This document shows positions 20,463 to 28,352 of a stretch of DNA of 33,399 nt, piece after piece. How positions within the stretch are numbered: position 1 is the stretch's first letter; each line of letters starts with the position of its first letter. The notes below the pieces were generated by a model. The model did no database searches. It saw nothing but the letters and a program-made list of their open reading frames with translations, and had not been told where the DNA came from. This DNA is from Branchiostoma floridae (taxonomy: Eukaryota > Chordata > Leptocardii > Amphioxiformes > Branchiostomatidae): the NCBI RefSeq assembly GCF_000003815.2, contig NC_049983.1, forward strand, positions 1,045,827-1,079,225, written 5' to 3'. Both the position numbers and the translations under genes were made by a program.

Positions 20463-20655
20463 CTATCAACCACATACGATTGGCCGAGATCCACCCACCA
20501 GGTTGGATAATCCTCTCCCGGGTAACCTCGAGTGTGGGTACAGGAACCAGCGTACCAGTCGGTATCGGTGTTCCCGTCTACGGCCCGGCTGGCAGCCCCG
20601 CCGTGTACATACGTGCTGGTTTGGAACGCTGGCTTCCCCAGGGCGACATTGGCAC
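20463..20655 (-). CDS. F-type lectin domain, first exon
   Basis: Minus strand, acceptor 'cctcttgcctgtggtag' and donor 'GTTGATAG|GTAAGT', 193 nt, phase 1 to phase 2. It encodes GANVALGKPAFQTSTYVHGG, AVDGNTDTDWYAGSCTHT and WWVDLGQSYVV. These are the N-terminal signature, the calcium-loop region and the core beta-strands of F-type lectins (fucolectin/tachylectin-4/pentraxin-1 family), which bind L-fucose and act in innate recognition. The phases match the PAN exon upstream (22111) and the second lectin exon (19881), so the three form one reading unit apart from the frameshift in the second lectin exon. Secreted or extracellular role inferred. Confidence 0.92.
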
Positions 20656-20692
20656 CTACCACAGGCAAGAGGACTGTCATCAGTACATCATT

Positions 20693-20909
20693 TTACATCG
20701 TGTGGCGCAATCGGTAAGGTGTTGGTCCAAACCCCAAAGGTCCCGGGTTCAAAATCGCCCTCATGATGGGAAAGGCACTTTACACGACTTTTCTCACTTC
20801 ACTCAATTGTAAATGAGTACATGTTTCATTGATAATCAGCTTCGGTTAGGGCCATCCCTCGGATAGGACTTTGAAATGGAGCTCCCGTGTTTGGGAGAGC
20901 CACACCTCA
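20693..20909 (+). mobile_element. tRNA-derived SINE, 5' part (interrupted)
   Basis: Head 'TGGCGCAATCGGTAAGG' resembles a tRNA A-box, and 'GGTTCAAAATC' (about 20746) a B-box. The body 'gggaaaggcactttacacga', 'cttcggttagggcc' and 'cggataggac' matches the SINE at 30385-30860. The continuation is displaced to 21787 by a TTAA-flanked insertion. It lies in the intron between the PAN and lectin exons, in opposite orientation to the gene. Confidence 0.82.
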
Positions 20910-21786
20910 TTAACCCTATCCAGACTGTTTTTTTTTTTGCTTTTTTGGCATTCCCTAACCTTGTGGGGGGGGGGGGGGTCATTCCCCCCTCGTAATTTCA
21001 AAACGGCATTGTGTACGATTACCAAATTTGCAGGATATGATATACTCACCCCGTTGTATAATTCCTGAAATTTTTATATCATTATGAAGTAATGTGACGT
21101 AATTATGACGTCATTAATTGATTTTGTGGGCTAAAACGGGTAATTCCCATAATACCTAAATATTTCACACAAAAAGTTAGCAATAAAGGTTTCTTATAAA
21201 TATTTAAGTGTGATAAGACTTCTGTTGCCAAAGCCTACGCAACGAAGTCAAAAATGACGTCATAAAATGACGTTATCTGTAGTTTTCCTGTAGTATACGC
21301 CATCTTGGATTATCAACCTTAAATGTCTTGAGATACATCTTTTTCAACATACAACGCTAAAATAGCATATAAACGGATTGAAAACGTTCACATGAATGTT
21401 TTCTGTAAAAAAGTACAAAATAATGGTGAAATCCGAGTGAAAATAAGCTGGTTATACTTTTCATCATTATATTGTCGGCCGTATTGGTTTTTGACCAACT
21501 ATGTCATCACATTAGCATAATATATAGATATTTAATTACAAATGTTGCACTAAGATATGTTAGATATTAAACATATATCAAAAGAAGTATAGTTGAGCAA
21601 GAAAATCTTAAAATGCCATTGCTTAAAACAAAATTAGTGATTTTTGTAACATATGCCTTGTTGCCAACAATATTCTAGGAAAATCACAAAGTTTGGTTGT
21701 TCTAGCACAGGCCGTTTGGAAGCTATACGACGTCAATTTTGGCGCGGACACTTTTAGCCCCCCCCCCTCCGTCTGGATACGGTTGA
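20910..21786. mobile_element. piggyBac-like MITE, ~870 bp, flanked by TTAA/TTGA
   Basis: Left TTAA (20910-20913) then CCCTATCCAGACTG. Right end in reverse complement is CCGTATCCAGACGG next to TTGA (21783-21786). TTAA duplication and CCC-starting termini are piggyBac hallmarks. The intact SINE at 30.4 kb reads 'cacgttaaagaaccc' at the matching spot, showing the original single TTAA. Subterminal G-run (about 20966-20980) and C-run (about 21758-21767) are inverted. The interior is AT-rich and non-coding. Confidence 0.83.
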
Positions 21787-21850
21787 AGAACCCAACACAC
21801 TTAAAAAAAAAAGGTAGGTGTCTTTCCCGGTGAGTGGATCAAACCTTACA
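21787..21850 (+). mobile_element. tRNA-derived SINE, 3' part (interrupted)
   Basis: 'agaaccc' and later 'gagtggatcaaacc' continue the SINE body as in the copy at 30385-30860 ('agaacccg' and 'gagcggatcaaacc'). An A-run has expanded between them. Confidence 0.65.
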
Positions 21851-22110
21851 GTCTGGTATCCAGTTGACATCTTGAAAAGGCAATAGTCACCTGTTATGTC
21901 GATCCTTCTACAAATGTGGTAAACTCACTAAATAGATAGACGAAACATCGATGACTCAAGTTGGCGAAGACTTTCTGTTTCCGACCGAGCTAATGTTATT
22001 GCATGTCTTCTATCAAGAACTACGTTATCTCACTTTTATGGACGTAGTAGTGTTAATCTGCGTTCTTTTCAATTGGAGCCAAAAAAAGAAGAAGCTACAT
22101 TTATACTCAC
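21851..22110. other. Lectin gene intron, distal part
   Basis: No repeat or exon recognised between the SINE remnant and the PAN exon donor. Confidence 0.5.
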
Positions 22111-22347
22111 CTATCCCTATGTCGTAGAACACGTTCTTCGGGTTGTTCTTGGTCGTGTCCGTGCACGTCTTAGTCTTCGGGAAGCACCGCTTGTTGTCGT
22201 GGAACATGAAGGCGACACAGTCTGGATGATTCTTGCAGAGTCCGGCACAGTCTTCTAGAGTGATCCCGTCTCCATAGATGGACCAGATGTCGTTCCCGGG
22301 GCAGTCGCCTCTGCGTGCAGTGAAGCCATTGACTGGCGGTGGAGGGT
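22111..22347 (-). CDS. PAN/Apple domain exon
   Basis: Minus strand, acceptor 'ttttttgccgttgtcaag' and donor 'GGGATAG|GTGAGT', 237 nt, phase 1 to phase 1. The peptide holds six Cys: GDCPGNDIW, LEDCAGLCKNHPDCVAFMF, and NKRCFPKTKTC. The order and the 'CVAF.F' core match PAN/Apple domains, small disulfide-bonded modules that bind protein or carbohydrate in extracellular proteins. Splicing to 20655 is in phase, giving PAN followed by F-type lectin. Upstream exons, including any signal peptide, are not in view: a Ngaro-like retrotransposon begins only 185 bp beyond the acceptor (22532) in the opposite orientation. Confidence 0.85.
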
Positions 22348-22531
22348 CTTGACAACGGCAAAAAACGGCATAAAAATCACATATGGAAGTCAATGATAAG
22401 GTATTATACATCTTTTTTTTTGTATGAATGGCTTTCTATTCGACCGAAATTCAGTGAACATGCTACCTAATACATTAAACGAAAAATTATACATAAAATC
22501 ATGATGAAGTTGTGTAAAAATTACAAATACA

Positions 22532-22700
22532 TGAGAAAAATTTCATTTTGTAATTTTTATCAATTGATCGCAAACTGTATCTGTCTTTGTTCGGCCCGTT
22601 TGCGCTTTGACCCGGAACACGTGAGAGTGACGTCACTCGTAGTTTGCTGGGCAGGCGGGTCGCACGGATCTTCTCTGTTCTCCCTTTTCAAGATTGTTTC
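22532..22700 (+). repeat. Split direct repeat A1 (5' end of element)
   Basis: Starts 'tgagaaaaatttcatttt', includes 'aattgatcgcaaac', 'cggcccgtttgc' and 'gaacacgtgagagtg'. It matches A2 at 28351-28530 at roughly 85-90% by eye, and the A1 of copy 2 at 32454 almost exactly. Confidence 0.85.
22618..22638 (+). promoter_or_regulatory. E-box plus palindromic CRE in A1
   Basis: CACGTG (22618-22623) is followed at once by the perfect 14-bp palindrome GAGTGACGTCACTC (22625-22638) containing a full CRE, TGACGTCA. The same block is kept in A2 (palindrome 28446-28459) and copy 2 (32547-32560). It lies about 80 bp before the gag ATG, so it is a candidate element promoter. Binding is inferred. Confidence 0.5.
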
Positions 22701-22717
22701 TTCTCGGATTTGCTGAT

Positions 22718-24046
22718 ATGGAGTCTGATTTTGTGCAAGAGAAGACGGGACATCGATGTAAAGTGTGTCGACTGTCGGTGAGAGGCCATCCGGGTCCATA
22801 TGGCCGCGGGAAGTGCACGTTTGAGCGACGAGAAGGTTCATCGGATGAAGAATACTTCAAGCAGCAGCGGGGCAGCGCTCACGTGGAGGAGAAGTTGCGG
22901 AGTCTCCGGCGCGACAGCAAAGTTTCCGACCTGGTGCGGGCGGTCTGGTCAGACAGCATCTCTGTGGACACGGACGAGACGCAGGTGAGACAGTCGAGCT
23001 CACTCAACTTGAAGAAATCGTCGGGTTACAGCAGGGAGAACGCCAGCACTCGGGCTAGACGCGAATCCCCAGCAGTCCAGTTTTCCCGCCATCGCGCACG
23101 TAACGTTAGTACCAGCAGAGAGGCTGGGCCGGCGAGACCAGAAAAGCCTGACATTCGCGATCTCAGAAAGTCTAGGGCCTTAGTCAGGGAAGTCGACAAA
23201 GCGCTGGACGAGTTGTTGGATCCAGATACCAGCCGTGGGAAACAACCCAGGAGCAAGCGTTACGAGGATCGCGGCTCCGTTTCAAGTTTGTCGCAGTCAG
23301 ACAGCACGGAGTCGGATTTCGTGAGAAAACTCAGGAGGCGCCAGCAACGCAGGGGGTCGCGCGGGAAGAGTTGCAAGATGAAAGGGGAACGTGTCTCTTC
23401 GAAACTTTTCATATCACGCCGGCGCTGTGATAGCTATGATTCGGACACTTCTGGTATGTCTGATGATTCCCGCTCACGTTCTACCAAGCGCCGCCGACGC
23501 CGGGCAGGTAAGAGCGGTCGAATTCGTACTATTGATGATTCGGGCACCCGTCATGTCAAACTTGATTGGCCACAACATAAGGTGCACTTCCCAGGATATG
23601 GAAATAAAGGGGGCGTGGCTAGTGATCAGTTATCCTTGCTAATGTTAGTACACGGCTTTCTGAAGAATGTTCTTTATTCGGACCGGGTTTCGGTTGACGC
23701 AGAGCATCAGTTAGTTCATCTGGCAGGCCTCACGTTCGATGTTGTGAACTATGACTGGAAGTTAGTTCGGGAAGTCCACGCATCTTTATTATACGGGGTA
23801 GAGTATGGATCGCTCACGTGGGGTAGCCGCGGTACCTTTGATGCCATCAGAGAGAGCCACTACCGGACACAGAGCTGGCGCCGCTCGTGGCAACGTGTCG
23901 TCATCGAGGGCGGAGCCAGTCAGTGTAGCTTGTGTGGCGGGAAACAGGCCGTGGTATTGTGGCGAGTTTCACTCCGGTACCTGTTCCTGGCAATCCGGCC
24001 ATTGGAGTACACGATGGAATGCCCCAAGGCTACACCACGTCTGTAG
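22718..24046 (+). CDS. Gag-like protein of Ngaro element, frameshifted near its end
   Basis: Chosen ATG at 22718 (MESDFVQEKTG); the frame runs 442 codons to TAG 24046. Residues 14-33 carry C14-x2-C17-x6-H24-x8-C33 (CKVC...GHPGPYGRGKC), a small zinc-knuckle-like motif at the N-terminus. Residues 40-280 are highly charged and Ser/Arg-rich (for example RSRSTKRRRRRAG), as expected for a nucleic-acid-binding capsid-type protein. About 300-400 is more globular (LLMLVHGFLKNVLYSD, VNYDWKLVREVHASLLYG). From about 23930 the expected C-terminal Cys/His motif continues in another frame, so this frame's last about 35 residues are probably spurious. Function is inferred from position and composition. Confidence 0.7.
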   Translation: MESDFVQEKTGHRCKVCRLSVRGHPGPYGRGKCTFERREGSSDEEYFKQQRGSAHVEEKLRSLRRDSKVSDLVRAVWSDSISVDTDETQVRQSSSLNLKKSSGYSRENASTRARRESPAVQFSRHRARNVSTSREAGPARPEKPDIRDLRKSRALVREVDKALDELLDPDTSRGKQPRSKRYEDRGSVSSLSQSDSTESDFVRKLRRRQQRRGSRGKSCKMKGERVSSKLFISRRRCDSYDSDTSGMSDDSRSRSTKRRRRRAGKSGRIRTIDDSGTRHVKLDWPQHKVHFPGYGNKGGVASDQLSLLMLVHGFLKNVLYSDRVSVDAEHQLVHLAGLTFDVVNYDWKLVREVHASLLYGVEYGSLTWGSRGTFDAIRESHYRTQSWRRSWQRVVIEGGASQCSLCGGKQAVVLWRVSLRYLFLAIRPLEYTMECPKATPRL

Positions 24047-24226
24047 TGCGTGCTTGATAGTGCGGGACATTCGAGCACCACATCCGACTCAGGATTGCCA
24101 GTACAAACCCCGGCCATTTGGCGGCTCCACAGACAGAACAAACCACAACTCCGCAGACCCCGCCCACCTCTCCCAGGGACTCGGTCCTTCACGCGAACTT
24201 TCACAAGATGATCAAGTTACATGAAG
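23930..24226 (+). pseudogene. Gag C-terminal Cys/His region in a shifted frame
   Basis: The frame that ends at about 24226 encodes WYCGEFHSGTC, then HHVCSACL and HPTQDC, a C-x5-G-x-C ... H-x-C-x2-C ... H-x4-C pattern like the cysteine motif near the end of DIRS/Ngaro Gag proteins. It is out of frame with the gag body, so one indel near 23930 separates them. Confidence 0.55.
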
Positions 24227-24229
24227 AGT

Positions 24230-24850
24230 TCGCGACACACGGTAATCTTCACAATTTCATCGGCGCACTTCGGCCAGTACTAGTGAAATCAAAGCTGAAA
24301 ATATATACTTGGAGAACGTTACTCGAGAATTATGAACACAGACATACTGATAGTTGATATTTGGAATTCGTATTTTATAATATATCAATATTCCGTCAGA
24401 GCTGTTTAATCCAACGTCAGTTTTGCATCATAGGAATCACTACGTGACATTCAGTCTCTCATTGGTAAGCTCGACATTGTCCACCTGGGCGGTTGTTTAT
24501 ATCTCGAATGTTGAAGCTATTGCGTTCATTACTGCGGAATCATCACAGTCTGCGGTTGTCACGGGACTTCCGATCGGGCTTTCTGTGGTGGCAAAAAGTC
24601 AGGGACACATACAACGGTGTATCTATGATGGTTCCCGACTTTTGTAGCTGTCCGGACGAGTTGGTTATGACTGATGCTGGTGCCACGGGGTGCGGCAGAT
24701 TTCGCGACTCGAGACAGTTCTTCACAGTGTGTTCCCAGACCACCTGTTGGAGAAGTTCGGATCAAAGATACGCTCGCTTGAGATGTTGATAATCGTCCTC
24801 GCAGCCAGAAAATGGGAGCCCGTTGTTTCGGACAGCGTATTTCTTTATAC
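24230..24850 (+). pseudogene. RT/RNase H remnant of Ngaro element
   Basis: Fragments in several frames. About 24290-24345 (KIYTWRTLLENYEHR) may be the RT start. About 24450-24465 reads IQSLIGKL and about 24490-24535 reads RLFISRMLKLLRSLL: these are the conserved RT connection just before RNase H. About 24575-24720 reads WWQKVRDTYNGVSMM, then MTDAGATGCG, the RNase H start with its first catalytic Asp in TDA. About 24730-24820 reads VFPDHLLEKFG and LEMLIIVLAARKW in another frame. The RT palm with the catalytic YxDD box is absent, an internal deletion between about 24350 and 24440. At 24851 the sequence passes into tandem repeats derived from the next part of RNase H. Confidence 0.75.
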
Positions 24851-24851
24851 T

Positions 24852-25423
24852 GTGATAACATGGCCTGACGGGTGTTTACGTGTTGAAGACGGACGTGATC
24901 GTGATCTACAGCCTGTGCTAGTTATACCGTAATAACATGGCCTGACGTGTGTTTACGTGTTGAACTCGGAAGTGATCGGTATCTGCAACACGGTGCTAAT
25001 TATATTGTGATAACATGGCCTGATGTGTGTTTACGTGTTGAACTTGGACGTGATCGGGATCTACAAGACTGTGCTAATTATATTTTGATAACATGGCCTG
25101 ATGTGTGTTTACGTGTTGAACTCGGACGTGATCGGGATCTACAGCACTGTGCTAGTTATACCGTGATAACATGGCCTGGCGTGTGTTTATGTGTTGACCT
25201 CGGGCGTGAACGGGATCTTCAACACTGTGCTAGGGAGCTGTACCGTGATAACATGGCCTGGCGTGTGTTTATGTGTTGACCTCGGGCGTGAACGGGATCT
25301 TCAACACTGTGCTAGGGAGCTGTACCGTGATAACATGGCCTGGCGTGTGTTTATGTGTTGACCTCGGGCGTGAACGGGATCTTCAACACTGTGCTAGTGA
25401 GCTGTACCGTGATAACATGGCCT
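24852..25423 (+). repeat. Satellite-like array derived from RNase H, 8 monomers of 77-82 bp
   Basis: 'gtgataacatggcct' (minor variants) starts at 24852, 24929, 25007, 25085, 25163, 25245, 25327 and 25409; steps 77, 78, 78, 78, 82, 82, 82. Each unit holds, in two frames, a DNMA word and LGRERDLQHCAREL (or close variants). These are the RNase H motif around a later catalytic Asp (the usual family text is DN-A...VLNSGR-RD). The array therefore grew from the element's own coding sequence. The 82-bp monomers are nearly identical, so the latest duplications are recent. Confidence 0.88.
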
Positions 25424-25498
25424 ATTCAGAGACAGTTCAGAGATCGTAGGCTTACGTCTGCTTGGAGGTTAGATGAAATGTGCCAGATGACCCATGTC

Positions 25499-25643
25499 TC
25501 TGTTCATAGACTGTTCATAGACTGTTCATAGACTGTTCATAGACTGTTCATAGACTGTTCATAGACTGTTCAGAGGCTGTTCAGAGGCTGTTCAGAGACT
25601 GTTCAGAGACTGTTCAGAGATTGTTCAGAGACTGTTGAGGGGC
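25499..25643 (+). repeat. 11-bp minisatellite, about 13 copies
   Basis: Period-11 units: about six 'tgttcatagac', then 'tgttcagaggc' and 'tgttcagagac' variants, ending 'tgttgaggggc'. The seed is visible at 25425-25445 ('cagagacagttcagagatcg'). Confidence 0.9.
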
Positions 25644-25667
25644 CCAGATGTAACATACACATGTATG

Positions 25668-26230
25668 TTTTAACATGGCCTGACGTTTGTTTGTAAACTT
25701 GTGGAACTCGGATGTGATTTGAATCTGCAACGCTGTGCTTATTGTACCGTGATAACATGGCCTGACGTGTGTTTATGTGTTGAACTCGGACGTGATTGAG
25801 ATCTACAGCACTATATGCTAGTTATACCGTGATTACCTGGCCTGACTTGTGTTTGTAAACTTGTGGAACTCGGATTTGATTTGAATCTGCAACGCTGTGC
25901 TTATTGTACCGTGATAACATGGCCTGACGTGTGTTTATGTGTTGAACTCGGACGTGATTGAGATCTACAGCACTATATGCTAGTTATACCGTGATTACCT
26001 GGCCTGACTTGTGTTTGTAAACTTGTGGAACTCGGATTTGATTTGAATCTGCAACGCTGTGCTTATTGTACCGTGATAACATGGCCTGACGTGTGTTTAT
26101 GTGTTGAACTCGGACGTGATTGAGATCTACAGCACTATATGCTAGTTATACCGTGATTACCTGGCCTGACTTGTGTTTGTAAACTTGTGGAACTCGGATT
26201 TGATTTGAATCTGCAACACTGTGCCAGTGA
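25668..26230 (+). repeat. 162-bp higher-order repeat from the RNase H monomers
   Basis: Two monomer types alternate. One has 'gataacatggcctgacgtg' and 'gattgagatctacagcac'; the other has 'gattacctggcctgacttg' and 'gtttgtaaacttgtggaact'. Starts at 25749, 25829, 25911, 25991, 26073 and 26153 give steps of 80, 82, 80, 82, 80, so the pair repeats every 162 bp three times almost without change. A first divergent monomer precedes at about 25670. The monomers are related to those at 24852-25423. Confidence 0.9.
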
Positions 26231-26589
26231 TATTAAGTTTCCTTATGTTTCAGCAAAAATATTACTTTATGTCTAAATACGGTTTTGACCTTACTAAGCA
26301 GTTCACTTTACATGGTTTTGCAGTAAACAAGAATTTTGCTGATCAGAGCCAGGTGGTCTAAGACTTTACAATGTGCAGAGAGAGTGTTGTATGTTCCAGT
26401 AATGGAGATTAAGATTTCTCCCTTTTGTCCTTTATTATTATGGTGTAACATGGCGAACGGCGTTCTGAGGATCACCTACTTAATTAACAAGTTCTATTGG
26501 GTACCACGTTAGGGTTTGCTCTAATTTAGAATGTTAACAGTTAAAGTATATTCATAAGTTGACGGCATTAGTCTGTATTTGCGAGTTCC
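26231..26589 (+). other. Element interior, decayed
   Basis: No clear coding motif. By position the N-terminal half of the recombinase should be here, but the frames are interrupted by stops and I cannot recognise the first catalytic Arg box. Confidence 0.4.
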
Positions 26590-26686
26590 CTGAGTTACTA
26601 GGTTACGTTTGTATTATAGAATGGTAACGTATATCCAGAGGAAGAAGATGTCTCAGTAGCGTCGTTGAAGGCATTGCAGTGTTTTT
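26590..26686 (+). repeat. Extra copy of the recombinase 3' end
   Basis: 'ggttacgtttgtattataga', 'atatccagaggaaga' and 'cgttgaaggcattgcagtgtt' match 26957-27047, which spans the recombinase C-terminus and stop. The offset is 361-367 bp. It indicates a former tandem duplication of the gene end. Confidence 0.8.
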
Positions 26687-26690
26687 AGAC

Positions 26691-27023
26691 ATGGTTAGGT
26701 TAAACCGCAACAAGAATACGAGTGCGGCCTTTGTTAGACCACATAGGGGTAGATTTGTACCATTGAATCAGAATATCTTTGACAAGGCCTTCAAGCAGAT
26801 ACTAGGTAGAGCGGGCCTAAGTCCTGCTAGGTACTCTCTCCATAGTGGGCGTAGAGGAGGCGCCACATTTGCATTCCGTGCAGGAGTTCCCATAGATCTA
26901 ATCCGCCTCCAGGGTGATTGGCTTTCTGATGCTTACCTACTGTATTTGAAGGTTCCCTTGGCTACAAGATTACGTTTGTGTTATAGAATGGTTAAGCATA
27001 TCCAGTGGAAGACGCCTCGGTAG
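26691..27023 (+). CDS. Tyrosine recombinase, C-terminal catalytic fragment
   Basis: Open frame from ATG 26691 to TAG 27023. It holds RYSLHSGRRGGATFAFRAGV, with the H-x-x-R pair of box II, then LQGDWLSDAYLLYL, in which Trp takes the usual His/Trp position and the second Tyr, eight residues after it, is the likely nucleophile. This is the catalytic half of a DIRS/Ngaro-type recombinase that would insert circular cDNA. The first catalytic Arg and core-binding domain are missing, so the fragment should be inactive. The start follows directly after a duplicated piece of the gene's own 3' end. The 'SDAYLLYL' style separates it from phage integrases. Confidence 0.8.
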   Translation: MVRLNRNKNTSAAFVRPHRGRFVPLNQNIFDKAFKQILGRAGLSPARYSLHSGRRGGATFAFRAGVPIDLIRLQGDWLSDAYLLYLKVPLATRLRLCYRMVKHIQWKTPR

Positions 27024-27179
27024 CGTTGAAGGCATTGCAGTGTTCGTAGAGTAGCAATTTAGAGATTACAGTTTGTTAATTTGTTCATGGGTAATGGGGT
27101 GGTGGTGTCTCTCGTCACCTTCATGTTTAAGTGTATTTCTGATTTTTTTTTGTTTTTCTTTTAGCGGTTTGGCCTTTTG

Positions 27180-28268
27180 TTATATTGCAATCCATACATA
27201 GTATGGGATTGCAATATATTGTTTTTCCTTTCGTTCTCCTCCTGTCAAATCTTCAAATGGATTCAACTTTTTCATTTTTGGGCCAAATGAGCTGAAATTT
27301 GGCAGGGTGGTAGAAGTAGCAAATACCCCCAGGCGTTTTTTTCACTTTCTTGATAGAGGCCTTAGAATTTATGATATTTAGGGTTTTTGGTCATTTTTAG
27401 ACAAAATATGTATATTTTGGGCCCCTGTGCCCTGGTATTACAAGCTAATGACCTGAAATTTGGTACAGATGTGCATTAAACATGTGAGCACAGAAAACCA
27501 TCAACACTTTCTTCATAGATTGCTTAAAAAATGAGTTATTTTAGGGTTTTTGGCCATTTCTGACTAAAAATGTATATTTTTGGCTCCTATGCCCTTGTAT
27601 TAAAACCAAATGACATGAAATTTGGTACATAGGTGCGTTTGACATATGACCACAGAACCCCATCAACGCTTTATTCATTGTTTACTCCAAAAAGGAGTTA
27701 TTTTAGGGTTTTTGGCCATTTTTTGACTAAAAATGTATATTTTTGGCTCCTATACCCTTGTATGAAAACCTAATGACCTGAAATTTGGTACAGAGGTGCA
27801 TTGAACATATGCTCACAGGACCCCATTGACACTTTCTTCATAGATGACTTCAAAAATTAGTTATTTTGGGGTTTTCAGCCATTTTTGACTAGAAATGTAT
27901 ATTTTTGGCTTCTATGCCCTTGTATGTAAACCAAATCACCTAAAATTTGGTAGAAAGGTAAATTGGACATATGACAACAGGACCCCATTAACACTTTCTT
28001 CATAGAACACTCATAAAATGAGTTATTTTGGGATTTGTAGCCATTTTTATCTCAAAAATGTATATTTTTGGCTACTATGCCCTTATATTGAAACCAAATG
28101 ACCTAAAATTCGGCATGAAGGTGTGTAGGACAAGTGCCCACAGTACTTCATTTTCCCATTGAGCAAACATTACTTCAAATTGTTGGATTTTGGGATTTTT
28201 TCAAGGATGAAGATGGATTGCAATATGCTGTATTTGCTCCTAAGCAAATGTCGGCCTTTCTAGTTTTT
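27180..28268 (+). repeat. Dispersed repeat with 162-bp monomers, copy 2 (inserted before B1)
   Basis: 'tatatttt(t)gg' recurs at 27411, 27573, 27736, 27898 and 28061 (steps 162, 163, 162, 163). Monomers share 'ctcctatgcccttgta', 'gacctgaaatttggtac' and 'cactttcttcatag'. The left edge has a hairpin, 'tatattgcaatccata' and 'tatgggattgcaatata' (about 27181-27220); the right edge repeats 'ggattgcaatatg' (about 28214). So 'attgcaatcc' forms inverted ends. Copy 1 at 8478-10470 lies outside any Ngaro element, so this is an independent repeat. Confidence 0.8.
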
Positions 28269-28270
28269 GG

Positions 28271-28352
28271 TGTTTTCCCCGAAAAAGTTTTTCCCTGATT
28301 AAACTTTTTCCTTTTTCTGCCAAACCGTGTCTTTGAGTTTGTCCGATAATTT
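28271..28352 (+). repeat. Split direct repeat B1
   Basis: Starts 'tgttttccccgaaaaag', ends 'gtttgtccgataattt'. Nearly identical to B2 at 28598-28684, which has an extra TTTG. It lies directly before A2. Confidence 0.9.

Noticed and set aside
20701-20760. Possible tRNA gene
   Set aside because: A- and B-box-like words exist, but the cloverleaf is not kept and the sequence continues into a SINE body shared with 30.4 kb.
20369-20812. 147-codon plus-strand open frame over the first lectin exon
   Set aside because: Antisense shadow of a lectin exon plus a MITE end and SINE; no domain.
22073-22258. Plus-strand open frame over the PAN exon
   Set aside because: Antisense shadow; the minus strand has six well-spaced Cys and correct splice sites.
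22560-22860. Minus-strand open frames opposite the start of gag (also at 32482-32782 and 28381-28650)
   Set aside because: They are shadows over repeat A1/A2 and the gag start; the recurring peptide reflects the repeated DNA.
23920-24204. Minus-strand open frame opposite the gag end
   Set aside because: No domain; the plus strand carries the Cys/His motif expected for Gag.
24947-25279. 110-codon open frame with internal repeats (VCLRVELGRDRDL type)
   Set aside because: It is the RNase H-derived satellite read through; reported as repeat, not as a gene.
24852-26230. CRISPR-like regular spacing
   Set aside because: Whole units are repeated with no unique spacers, so this is a satellite, and the genome is eukaryotic.
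25668-28061. Common origin of the two 162-bp periodicities (25.7-26.2 kb and 27.4-28.1 kb)
   Set aside because: The monomer sequences share no words; equal period appears coincidental or reflects a general size preference.
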